A DNA stretch of 45,104 nucleotides from Morganella morganii (GTDB lineage Bacteria > Pseudomonadota > Gammaproteobacteria > Enterobacterales > Enterobacteriaceae): NCBI RefSeq assembly GCF_003996855.1, contig NZ_NRQY01000001.1:296259-341362 (forward strand). The letters are read 5' to 3'. Each line of letters starts with the position of its first letter. The first letter of the stretch is position 1. Shown here in pieces: positions 17,429-25,422 of the stretch. The position numbers and the translations under genes were made by a program. The notes under the pieces were generated by a model that searched no databases, was not told the origin of the DNA, and saw nothing but the letters and a program-made list of their open reading frames with translations.

Positions 17429-18238
17429 TTATCTGCTGCTGAAAAATATTATTATTCTGAATGCGAATGCACTATCCGGTGGTCTGGTTGCAGGTTTTCC
17501 GGCAGTTACAGCCTGGCTGGGATTTGTTCATGCGCTTGAGCGAAAAGTAAGAGAAAGAGGATTCCCCTCAGTCAGGTTTAGTGATACCGGAATTATTTGT
17601 CATCATTGTCATTTGCGGTTGTACGCGGAGTCCGGCGGATTGGCGTATTCCGTACTTAATAACCGGAAGCCGCCGGATAAAAAAGGAAAAATCCATCTTT
17701 GATTGAAGAAGTGTATTGCCGTCTCCATGTTTCACTGTTTATTTGTGGTGAAAATATAGAAAGAAAAAATAAGAAATTTATCGCTGTGGTATCACAGGTA
17801 ATCAAAATACTGAAAATTGCAGGAGGAGATATCACAGATGCCGATATACCAGAGACCGGTATTTTTCCGGATAATAAACAGGAATGGTATGAATTACGGC
17901 AACGTATGACACCGGGATATATATTACTGGAGCGGCGGGATGTAATGATCAATGCAATGAACAGCGGAATGGATGCAATGGCGGCATTGCTGAAATATAT
18001 CACTATTCCGGGAACAGCACTGATTCCGGTGGTAACCGGCTATCAGGGACTTTCTCCGCCGGGAGTGGCTGAAAATGCCAGGACTGAAGGCATACCACAC
18101 CGGTTTGCGGAAAGTATTATCACATTAGGGGAGTTCCGGCGGTCAGATAAATTGCGGCATCCTTCGGACATGTTGTGGTGTTATCACTATTTACCTGATG
18201 AGGATCTTTATCTGTGTCAGCAGGGAAAATACAATTAA
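17418..18238 (+). pseudogene. csy2: Cas5f (Csy2), frameshifted in an A-tract
   Basis: Starts at GTG 17418, seven bases after a strong GGAGGT and overlapping the csy1 stop. The first frame (SINYLLLKNIIILNANALSGG, GFPAVTAWLGFVHALERK) matches the Csy2 N-terminus (IQNANAISS, GFVHALQR) and stops with TGA at 17700-17702. The second half is in the next frame from about 17693 (IEEVYCRLHVSLFICG ... MTPGYILLERRD ... RFAESIITLGEF ... MLWCYHYLPDEDLYL), matching the rest of Csy2, including LLWYHH...LYRW of P. aeruginosa. One extra A in the A-G-A tract at 17679-17691 would join them into about 273 residues. Possible explanations are a disabling indel, ribosomal frameshifting, restart at TTG 17699, or a read error. 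Confidence 0.82.
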
Positions 18239-18251
18239 CGGAAAAGAAAAA

Positions 18252-19271
18252 ATGACCGGTCTCAGAACTATACCGTCTGTTTTATCATTTTCAAAAAAAC
18301 TGATCCCTTCTGACGGTTTTTTTTCCGGGACATCACAGCAGCCGGATTTTCCGGTTACTCCGCTGAATATACAGGCGAGAACGGTACGCGGGACATTTGC
18401 TTTCCGCCGGACATCCTGCGGGACAGATAAAAGCAAGATATTTTCACCGGAAATTCATGAGCCAAATATTCAAAATATGGATTGTTGTATGCTCGGACAG
18501 GATCAGGATGTACTTATCCTTATGTTTTCACTGAAAATCACCGGCGGATTGCTATTTCCGGAAGCCTGTAATAATGAAAAATTCCGTCAGCGTTATCAGG
18601 CGGTTATGATGGATTATCTGGAAAGAGAGTCGTGCCGGGAGCTAGCAGGGCAGTATGCACACAATATTGCCTGTGGCCGTTTTTTGTGGCGCAACCTGAT
18701 TGGTGCAGAGCATATTAATGTGGTTGTGGATAACCTCAGTACAGAAAAAAAACAACGATGGATATTTGATGCCGGTAAATACAGCCTTCGTCATTTTGAA
18801 CAGGCAGATAGTTCTGTCAGTGATTTGGGAGAGCATATTGCCGCAGCACTGAGTTGTGATGAAGGGGCATTATCGCTGGTTATTACTGCCAGAGTCAGAA
18901 CAGGGAAGGGGCAGGAGGTTTATCCCAGTTGTGAATTTGTGGTGAATAAAAGAAAGGGCGGAAAAAGCCGGATACTCTGCAATATTGACGGAACAGCGGG
19001 AATGCATTCACAAAAAATAGGCAATGCTTTGCGTTCCGTGGATACCTGGTACCCTGCCTTTTCTGATTTATCAGCGGGAGCAGGTGTTATCGCCGCTGAT
19101 CCTTTTGGTGCGGTAACACATCTGGGAGCGGTATTTCGTCCGCCGGGGTCAGGACAGGATTTTTATACACTCTTTGAAAAATGGGTCAGCGGGAAAAGAC
19201 TTGCGGCACATGAAGAGAATTATGTTGTGGCAGTGTTGATCCGTGGTGGTGTTTTCGGCAGCGGAGGGTAA
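18252..19271 (+). CDS. csy3: Cas7f (Csy3), type I-F Cascade backbone
   Basis: A 339-residue, full-length homologue of Csy3 (342 in P. aeruginosa), the subunit that polymerises along the crRNA. Recognisable blocks are LSFSKKLIPSDGFFSG, ARTVRGTFAFR, NIQNMDCCMLG, FSLKITGGLLFPEACNN, RELAGQYAHNIACGRFLWRN and GAEHINVVV. An earlier in-frame ATG would overlap the csy2 end and is not preceded by a ribosome site, so the ATG at 18252 is preferred. It lies 13 bases after csy2 and 4 bases before csy4. It is intact, unlike csy2. Confidence 0.93.
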   Translation: MTGLRTIPSVLSFSKKLIPSDGFFSGTSQQPDFPVTPLNIQARTVRGTFAFRRTSCGTDKSKIFSPEIHEPNIQNMDCCMLGQDQDVLILMFSLKITGGLLFPEACNNEKFRQRYQAVMMDYLERESCRELAGQYAHNIACGRFLWRNLIGAEHINVVVDNLSTEKKQRWIFDAGKYSLRHFEQADSSVSDLGEHIAAALSCDEGALSLVITARVRTGKGQEVYPSCEFVVNKRKGGKSRILCNIDGTAGMHSQKIGNALRSVDTWYPAFSDLSAGAGVIAADPFGAVTHLGAVFRPPGSGQDFYTLFEKWVSGKRLAAHEENYVVAVLIRGGVFGSGG

Positions 19272-19275
19272 GCCG

Positions 19276-19743
19276 GTGAGATTTTACCAGACAATGACTA
19301 TTCTGCCGGATGCGCTGATATCTGTTGTATTTCTTCGCCGGCTAATCTGGCAGCAGCTTCATCTGATACTGGCAGAAAATAAAACCGGCAGAAATAACAG
19401 CCCGGTAGCCGTTGCGTTTCCGGATTACTGCCACGGGCAGCAAACAGCGGGTAACCGTCTGCGGTTGCTGGCCCGTGATTATCAGTCATTGGCGGTACCG
19501 GCAATCACGGTAAGGCTGTCTGCTTTTTATCCGTATATCCGGTTAAGCGGGATCTTACCTGTTCCGGAAACACTGCCGTTTATCTGGACTGAATCCTTGT
19601 CAGGTAAAGGCCGTCACCGTCCGTTTCCGTTTTTTATCCGGAAGCTGGACGCTGAGTCTGTGGCGGAGGGGCCGTTTACCTGTTACGGACTGAGCCATAA
19701 AAGGACAGAAAACGGGGTGATCGCAACAGTGCCTCACTTTTGA
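19276..19743 (+). CDS. csy4: Cas6f (Csy4), crRNA-processing endoribonuclease, compact form
   Basis: A 155-residue Csy4 (187 in P. aeruginosa) starting at GTG 19276, seven bases after GGAGGG. Catalytic His29 is exactly kept (QLHLIL) with the following VAVAFPD strand. The C-terminal signature FTCYGLSHKR, which holds the catalytic-site Tyr region, is present. The middle part that forms the arginine-rich helix in P. aeruginosa Csy4 (gripping the repeat hairpin's major groove) is largely missing: the protein goes from YPYIRLSGILPVPE straight to TLPFIWTE. A single I-F repeat follows four bases after the stop, the expected substrate. Confidence 0.9.
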   Translation: MRFYQTMTILPDALISVVFLRRLIWQQLHLILAENKTGRNNSPVAVAFPDYCHGQQTAGNRLRLLARDYQSLAVPAITVRLSAFYPYIRLSGILPVPETLPFIWTESLSGKGRHRPFPFFIRKLDAESVAEGPFTCYGLSHKRTENGVIATVPHF

Positions 19744-19747
19744 GGCT

Positions 19748-19775
19748 GTTTACTGCCAGGACGGCAGCTCAGAAA
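19748..19775 (+). CRISPR. Solitary type I-F CRISPR repeat
   Basis: A single 28-base unit starting GTTTACTGCC and ending GCTCAGAAA. It has the I-F repeat architecture: a 5-bp hairpin (CTGCC/GGCAG) with a five-base loop AGGAC, and a predicted 8-base 5' handle CTCAGAAA after Cas6f cleavage. It resembles the canonical I-F repeat (GTTCACTGCC ... GGCAGCTTAGAAA). No second intact copy is visible within the expected 60 bases or elsewhere in the window. It lies in the csy transcript, so Cas6f could cut its own mRNA here. Confidence 0.8.
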
Positions 19776-19796
19776 TAATTATGATAAAAAAATAAT

Positions 19797-19842
19797 GTAC
19801 TGCCGAAAATGCCCCTGCGCTTAAGCAGGCAGGGGCGGCAGC
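19797..19842 (-). terminator. Terminator hairpin between csy4/repeat and the minus-strand gene
   Basis: GCCCCTGC pairs with GCAGGGGC around a loop containing TTAA. On the minus strand it is followed by ATTTTC. Outer bases CTGCC/GGCAG extend the stem. It lies directly after the stop of the minus-strand gene and can also stop the csy transcript. Confidence 0.6.
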
Positions 19843-21306
19843 TTACGGTTCCGGCAGAGAAACGGTCAGTGACGGTGTGTCACTGTGAGAACCGGGATCA
19901 ACAGTAAAATGTATATCGGAGGAAAATCGTTTTTTCGGTGCCAGCTCCCAGACTACGCGTAACGGAAATTCACCGTATTCGGTTGGTGTACCGTGCAGAT
20001 TACCGGTTTTATCATTAAAGCTCAGGCCGATATTGCGCCGGAAATAGATACCGAGGATGGTGACTGTTTTGCCGTCGTCCAGTGTTGCGGTTACCGGCGA
20101 GCTGAAAGGCTCAAGTAAGCGGGCCCGGGCAATATTGATGCGGACTGCCGGTTGTCCGGAAGAGGAGGACGTTGTCTCCGGCGCTTTATTTTCAGTGACA
20201 GTCGTATTTTCCGCAGATTCCCGGACAGGCGCCGGAGATGCCTGTGGCAGAGTATCCTCTTTCCCGGCTGCAAACAGCGCTGTCAGCCCCCAGGGCTTCT
20301 GTTCTGCGGCCTCAGGCGAATGATATTCCTCCGGAGCTGTTTGTAACAGAGGGCTGTTTTCTGAATCGAATGACCAGTCGTGATCCCGCAGGGTATCGCC
20401 GGATGTTGCCGCAATTTGTGGCTGCTCACATTCCGGGAGTTCACCGATAACCGGGGTATCCGTATCATCAGTATCCAGGTCGTCAAACAGCCAGTTCCCG
20501 TTTTTCAGCGTGTCACTGAGGGGAGCGGGTTCCGGGAACAGGGATTGATCACTGAATACAGAGCCGGTTAATGCCGTTGTTTCACCGGCATTATCATCAG
20601 CGGGCTGAGCAACAGGATCTGCGGCCACAGGTTCGTTATATAAAAAGGTGAATTCTCCGGATTTATCATCAACCGGAGGAGCAACGGTTTTTTCCGTTGC
20701 CGGTTCAGTGTGTGAAAAAACCGGCTCTGAGGTTTTATTATCAGATGGTGAGGCCAGCTGATTAATGATTACCGGTTCAGCATATACAAAGGCGGGCTCT
20801 GTGATGGTGTTATCAGCGGGCGGTACAACCGGATCTTCTGTAAGAAAAGCATGCTGACCAAATATTGAGGATAAACGATCAATCTCAGCAGAGGCTTGTT
20901 CTTCCTGTGAGGCAGACGGTGGTGTTGCGGGGGTATAATCCGCAATAACCGGCTCTTCCTGCCCGGAAGGAACAATGAGAGGCTCCGGTTCAGCCGCAGA
21001 AAATGCGGAATGGGCCGTATCCGGAGGGGCAGCAGACATATCTGCCGGGACAGAAAGTGTACTGTCGCTGAGCGGGCTGCCCATCATCATCTGCGGGTTA
21101 TTGCGCTCATGTTCATCGCGGGCGGCAGACAGTGAAACAGATACTTCACGGTATTTGATGTCAACCAGACTGCTGAGAACGAGCAGGGCGGCACGGATGG
21201 TTTCATCATCACATAATGCCGTGATTTCTGCGCTGCGGATTTTGTGCCCGGCCTGTTCAGCTAACATGGCACAGATTGTCCGCTTTTGATCGGAGGTTAT
21301 TTCCAT
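19843..21306 (-). CDS. Acidic repeat protein with C-terminal Ig-like (He_PIG-type) domain
   Basis: 487 residues from the ATG at 21306, chosen because GAGGG lies eight bases upstream. N-terminal 70 residues are helical (MEITSDQKRTICAMLAEQ). Residues about 75-360 are low in complexity, rich in Pro/Asp/Glu/Ala. At least three imperfect units of about 35 residues share a core: PADNTITEPAFVYAEPVI, PSDNKTSEPVFSHTEPAT and PVDDKSGEFTFLYNEPVA. The C-terminus has a short domain with NIGLSFNDKTGNLHGTPTEYGEF, which looks like the putative Ig domain that precedes GTP motifs in cadherin-like repeats. No signal peptide and no membrane helix. I cannot assign a function. Confidence 0.7.
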   Translation of the reverse strand: MEITSDQKRTICAMLAEQAGHKIRSAEITALCDDETIRAALLVLSSLVDIKYREVSVSLSAARDEHERNNPQMMMGSPLSDSTLSVPADMSAAPPDTAHSAFSAAEPEPLIVPSGQEEPVIADYTPATPPSASQEEQASAEIDRLSSIFGQHAFLTEDPVVPPADNTITEPAFVYAEPVIINQLASPSDNKTSEPVFSHTEPATEKTVAPPVDDKSGEFTFLYNEPVAADPVAQPADDNAGETTALTGSVFSDQSLFPEPAPLSDTLKNGNWLFDDLDTDDTDTPVIGELPECEQPQIAATSGDTLRDHDWSFDSENSPLLQTAPEEYHSPEAAEQKPWGLTALFAAGKEDTLPQASPAPVRESAENTTVTENKAPETTSSSSGQPAVRINIARARLLEPFSSPVTATLDDGKTVTILGIYFRRNIGLSFNDKTGNLHGTPTEYGEFPLRVVWELAPKKRFSSDIHFTVDPGSHSDTPSLTVSLPEP

Positions 21307-21774
21307 TAACGTTTCCCTCTGTGACACACTGATTGTCACGATTTTCAGAACGGAACTTCAGGTGGCTTCCGCGCCGGCACTGGTTTCAGTCCGGAAGCGT
21401 TCCCTGAACAGCGGAATGCCGGAAAATTATCCGGTAATGATACTGCAAAATCCGGCCGCTGAAATATGGGGGAAGTCTGATTGACGCAGAATGGCGCATA
21501 ATAAAATAATGACAACCCTATTTATCCGAAATTATTATTATTTTATAAATAAGAAGAGTTATCCCGGATAATCTGTCTGCCGGCTCCCGGATTGCCTTAT
21601 TGGCCCGGTTTGCTTTGACAGACGGGGGATGTAAACAGCATATGCAATGTTTTTCATGATATTAAACAAAGATTCAGGCATCGCTGATTGTTTCTGATAC
21701 GAAGGTCGCTAAGATAGGCATTCCACTTAAGGAAAAGCGGCAGTGCGGGTAAATCTACCGGAGGAGACGGCGAA
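21307..21774. other. Intergenic region with promoter(s) of the biosynthetic plus arm
   Basis: About 470 bases between two divergent genes. No gene is seen. A TTGACA hexamer near 21615 is a possible -35 element for the plus arm; I see no convincing -10 at 17 bases. GGAGGAGACGGCGAA precedes the first gene of the arm. Confidence 0.4.
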
Positions 21775-22494
21775 ATGTCGTATCGCGCATTTTTTCAGCC
21801 TGTAAAAACCCTGACACAGGCGCAGCGTCAGGAAATGGCCTCACTTTATTTTATGTATTACACCGGCAGTGACGGCGTTCAGTTTTTGTCAGATCTCGAT
21901 CATAAACAGGAAGTGCTGTTTATGATGTCGGGTGATGAAATGGCCGGGTTCAGTACTCTGGCGTTTTATTCGTTCCGCGGACACCGGATTGTTTATTCCG
22001 GCGACACAATTGTGCATCCGGCCCACTGGAAGCAGCAGACGCTGCACGGTGCCTGGCTGCGGCGCATTGCGCTTTTGCGCAGAGAATACCCCGGTGAGCG
22101 GGTATTTTGGTTTCTGCTGGTGAAGGGCGTGCGCACTTACCGGTATATGAGCACACTGGCGCAGACGTTCTATCCGCACCGGAACGGTAATATCAGAGAG
22201 CCGGAACTGGCGCGGCTGGCCGGGGAACTGGCAAAAGATAAATTTGGTTCACTCTATAACCCGGTGCGTGGTGTGGTGGAGTGCCCGTCGTCGTTTGGTT
22301 ATCTGAACCGCGAAATGGCAACCGTATCTGATGCGCAGCGCAGTAAACCGGATGCCGCTTATTTCCTGCATAAAAATCCGCACTATGTCTGCGGCCATGA
22401 GCTGGTCTGCCTGTGTGAAGTTTCCCCTGAAAATGTGGCGAAACGTTTTCAGCCGCTGTTTGATGAGCCCGGTGTTGAGTTCTGTTATGGATAA
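21775..22494 (+). CDS. GNAT-like acyltransferase, first gene of the biosynthetic cluster
   Basis: A 239-residue soluble protein that looks like a GNAT-fold acyltransferase. A strand pair (EVLFMMSGDEMAGFSTLAFYSF, HRIVYSGDTIVHPAHW) matches the usual beta-4/beta-5 region, and the following helix ALLRREYPGERVFWFLLVKGVRTYRYM fits the late part of the fold. The classical acetyl-CoA loop (Q/RxxGxG/A) is not evident, so donor and acceptor are unknown. GGAGGAG precedes the ATG. The stop overlaps the GH3 gene start, linking it to the cluster. Fold assignment is moderate. Confidence 0.6.
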   Translation: MSYRAFFQPVKTLTQAQRQEMASLYFMYYTGSDGVQFLSDLDHKQEVLFMMSGDEMAGFSTLAFYSFRGHRIVYSGDTIVHPAHWKQQTLHGAWLRRIALLRREYPGERVFWFLLVKGVRTYRYMSTLAQTFYPHRNGNIREPELARLAGELAKDKFGSLYNPVRGVVECPSSFGYLNREMATVSDAQRSKPDAAYFLHKNPHYVCGHELVCLCEVSPENVAKRFQPLFDEPGVEFCYG

Positions 22495-24028
22495 TGCATG
22501 GCAGCATTTCCGGGCCGGCATGCCTCCTGTTTTATCGCCGGGTTCACTGCGTGAGAGGCAGTTTCACTGGTTAGCTGCCTGTCTGACGGCGAATTCGGCG
22601 TGTGAATACGGGCGGCTGTACCATTTCTCTTCAGTAAAATCTGTGACGGATTATCAGCAGAGCGTTCCGCTGACCATCTATTCTGAGCTTACTCCTTTTA
22701 TCACCCGTCTGACGGACGGGGAGAAAAACCTGCTGTGCAGTGCGCCGGTGCTGGCATTTGAGCTGACCGGCGGCAGCCGCAGCGGCGGCAAACTGCTGCC
22801 CTATACCGCGGCCGGATTAACTGATTTCCGTCTCGCTGTCACCGGCTGGCTGCGCAATGTTATCCGCCGTTTTGATCTGACCTCCGGTCATGTTTACTGG
22901 GCGCTCAGCCCGGCAGTAACACGGATGACACAAACCCCCGGCGGTATTCCTGTCGGCGGCGGTGATGCCCTTTATCTGGGGGCTGATAATCTTATGGCAT
23001 TCAGTGAGTTATCCTCTGTACCTCTGACAGTGGCACAGGTCGGAGATGCGGCAGACTGGCAGCTGCTGACCCTGATTTATCTGTTGCAGTGTCCGGATTT
23101 GCGCCTGATTTCGGTCTGGAGCCCTGTGTTTTTATTTCCGCTGCTGACGGCCCTGGACTCCCGGCAGGATGAAATCTCTGCATTATTGCGGGATGGCGGA
23201 GAGCTTGCCGGGCATTCCCTGAATGCTGACCCGGCGGCGCTGGTACGCTACCGGCAGTATCTGCGGGAACATAATACCGCGCTGTTATGGCCGCAACTGG
23301 CCCTGATCAGCTGCTGGGATCAGGCGGCATCCGCCTCACCGGCGCAGGCGCTGATGGCACACTTTCCCGGTGTGACACTCCAGGGGAAAGGGCTGCTTTC
23401 TACTGAAGCGGTTATCACGGTTCCGTCGGATTACGGTGATCCGCAACTGAATGCGGACAGTAATTTCTATGAGTTCCGCCATGATAACGGACAGATATAT
23501 TTAGCGGATGAACTTATCCCCGGCGAAACATACAGCGTAATTGTGACCACCAACAGCGGGCTGTACCGCTATCAGACTGATGATCTCGTATTGTGTACCG
23601 GCCATACGCCGGAAGCGATCCCGCAACTGCGTTTTTGCGGGCGTGACGGCATATGCAGTGATCTGGTCGGGGAAAAACTGACCGAACCGTTCGTTTGTGC
23701 CGGATTACCGGCATCGCAGGATTTTGCCGCGCTGGCGGCGGATGAGCAGGGCTATGTGCTGCTGCTCAGCGATACATGTGTCAGTGAGACACAGGCACGG
23801 GCGCATTGTGAGGACACCGAGCGCTACCTGTGCAGTAATCCGCAGTATTACTACGCCCGCCGTATCGGACAGCTTAATCCGCTGACATATCTGCGCCTGC
23901 ATAAACCGGCGGAGCACTATTTTCACCGGCAGCTGCAACGGGGAAAACGGTTGGGTGAAATTAAAATCCCGGCGCTGCTGACCTCGTCTGACTGGCGTGC
24001 CATGTTTGATATCAGGGAGTTTCCGTGA
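22487..24028 (+). CDS. GH3-family acyl-adenylate/amide-forming ligase
   Basis: 513 residues starting at ATG 22487, which overlaps the previous stop (ATGGATAA); longer in-frame starts lie inside the previous gene. It has the GH3 (auxin-responsive) adenylating superfamily pattern: ATP motif TGGSRSGGKLLPYT at about residue 94, SVPLTIYSEL upstream, SVWSPVFLFPLLTAL, and the motif NSGLYRYQTDDLV near 355-370 followed by FCGRDGICSDLVGEKLTE. Plant members join carboxylic acids to amino acids. Bacterial ones occur in biosynthetic clusters. Probable role here: activating an acyl chain for amide formation with a neighbouring acyltransferase. Confidence 0.85.
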   Translation: MDNAWQHFRAGMPPVLSPGSLRERQFHWLAACLTANSACEYGRLYHFSSVKSVTDYQQSVPLTIYSELTPFITRLTDGEKNLLCSAPVLAFELTGGSRSGGKLLPYTAAGLTDFRLAVTGWLRNVIRRFDLTSGHVYWALSPAVTRMTQTPGGIPVGGGDALYLGADNLMAFSELSSVPLTVAQVGDAADWQLLTLIYLLQCPDLRLISVWSPVFLFPLLTALDSRQDEISALLRDGGELAGHSLNADPAALVRYRQYLREHNTALLWPQLALISCWDQAASASPAQALMAHFPGVTLQGKGLLSTEAVITVPSDYGDPQLNADSNFYEFRHDNGQIYLADELIPGETYSVIVTTNSGLYRYQTDDLVLCTGHTPEAIPQLRFCGRDGICSDLVGEKLTEPFVCAGLPASQDFAALAADEQGYVLLLSDTCVSETQARAHCEDTERYLCSNPQYYYARRIGQLNPLTYLRLHKPAEHYFHRQLQRGKRLGEIKIPALLTSSDWRAMFDIREFP

Positions 24029-25422
24029 CGACACAGACTGTTTATACGCCGCAGCGGCCGCTGGATCTGGTGCTGCTTTCGCCGAAAGGGCCGCTGTACC
24101 GCAAACGGGGCGGGATTTTCAAACGTTCGCTGCGTTATCAGCCGCTGACGCTCACCACGCTGTCGGCGCTGGTACCGAAATCCCTGCCGGTCAATATCCG
24201 CCTGATTGACGAAAGTATTGAGGAATTGCCTGAGGATTTCACTGCGGATCTGGTGGCGATGACGGTGATCACCGGCAACGCACCGCGGGCTTATGAATTG
24301 TCAGCACAGATGCGGGCGAAAAATATCCCGGTGGTGCTCGGCGGGCCGCATGTCACATTACTGCCGCAGGAAGCATTACAGCATGCTGATACGGTCTGCA
24401 CCGGGTATTCCGAGCAGAGCTGGCCACAGCTTATCCGCGATTTTATGGCGGGTAATATGCAGCGCGAATACCGCCAGAGTACGGATTTTACCCTTGATAT
24501 CCCGGATTTGCCGTTTCCGGAACGCGAGCGGTTCGATGCAAAACATTTTCTTACCCAGGGTGTTTTTGAGGCGACCCGCTCCTGCGCGCATAACTGTGAA
24601 TTCTGTGTTGCGCCGAGTGCTTGGGGGCGTAAACAATTTCAGCATCCGGCAGAGTGGGTCACTGAGGATATCCGCCGTTATGTGGAGCGTACCGGCAAGC
24701 GGAAAGTGATTTTTGTCGATCTGAACCTGGTGTCAGATATCGGCTATGCGAAACGGCTGTTTACCGCGCTGATCCCGCTGAACATTCAGTGGTTCGGTTT
24801 ATCCACTGTGCTGATTGCTCATAACCATGAATTGATGGAGCTTATGGCCCGCAGTGGCTGCAAAGGGCTGCTGCTGGGGCTGGAAACCGTCAGTGACGGC
24901 AGTCTGAAAGATGCCGGGAAGAAATTCAACGGCTCGGTGGATTATAAAGAACTGATCGGCGATCTGCACCGGCTGGGAATTGCGATTCAGGGCTGTTTTG
25001 TGTTCGGTCTGGATCACGATACCACCGATGTGTTTGACCGTACCGTTGATCTTGCCATCGACGCCGGGATTGATTTGCCGCGTTTCTCGGTTCTGACACC
25101 GTTCCCGGGCACGCCGCTGTTTAAACGCCTTGAGGAAGAACAGCGGATTTTAACCACCGACTGGTCGCTGTATGACGCACAGCATGTGGTATTCCGTCCG
25201 GCACTGATGAGTGCACGGGAGCTGGAACTGGGACACGAACGTGCCTGGAAAAAAGTGTACCGCTACCGCAGCATTGCGAAACGGCTGTGGCAGGCGCGTA
25301 ACTTTAAACCGCTGGCGCTGACGGCAAATCTGGGTTACCGCTTTTATGCACATCATCTGCATCAGTATTACACCTGTGACTGGCCGGTTGAACACCGTCC
25401 GGCAAAGTCGGGTAGTCACTGA
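24025..25422 (+). CDS. Cobalamin-binding-type radical SAM enzyme 1
   Basis: 465 residues starting with GTG 24025, in GTGA overlap with the GH3 stop. The N-terminal 130 residues form a B12-binding-like Rossmann domain (VVLGGPHVTLLPQEALQHAD). The radical SAM iron-sulfur motif is CAHNCEFC at residues 187-194 (CX3CX2C). The core has IFVDLNLVSD, GLLLGLETVSD and FVFGLDHDTTD. It closely resembles the fifth radical SAM gene on the minus arm (same KR-rich N-terminus, YQPLTLTTLSALVP). Such enzymes methylate or rearrange unactivated carbons. Next gene starts within its stop codon. Confidence 0.9.
   Translation: MTTQTVYTPQRPLDLVLLSPKGPLYRKRGGIFKRSLRYQPLTLTTLSALVPKSLPVNIRLIDESIEELPEDFTADLVAMTVITGNAPRAYELSAQMRAKNIPVVLGGPHVTLLPQEALQHADTVCTGYSEQSWPQLIRDFMAGNMQREYRQSTDFTLDIPDLPFPERERFDAKHFLTQGVFEATRSCAHNCEFCVAPSAWGRKQFQHPAEWVTEDIRRYVERTGKRKVIFVDLNLVSDIGYAKRLFTALIPLNIQWFGLSTVLIAHNHELMELMARSGCKGLLLGLETVSDGSLKDAGKKFNGSVDYKELIGDLHRLGIAIQGCFVFGLDHDTTDVFDRTVDLAIDAGIDLPRFSVLTPFPGTPLFKRLEEEQRILTTDWSLYDAQHVVFRPALMSARELELGHERAWKKVYRYRSIAKRLWQARNFKPLALTANLGYRFYAHHLHQYYTCDWPVEHRPAKSGSH

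Noticed and set aside
16697..19743. Type I-F3 CRISPR-associated transposon
   Set aside because: No tnsA, tnsB, tnsC or tniQ gene in the island, and Cas8 and Cas5 are not fused.
19795..19842. A second CRISPR repeat after the solitary one
   Set aside because: ATGTACTGCC matches the repeat start in 8 of 10 bases and GGCAGCTTAC resembles its end, but 32 bases separate them and the spacing to the first repeat is only 19. It is better explained as a terminator hairpin.
13082..21306. Integrative element with att sites at tRNA-Leu
   Set aside because: The location suggests it, but I found no integrase gene and no second copy of the tRNA 3' end in the island.
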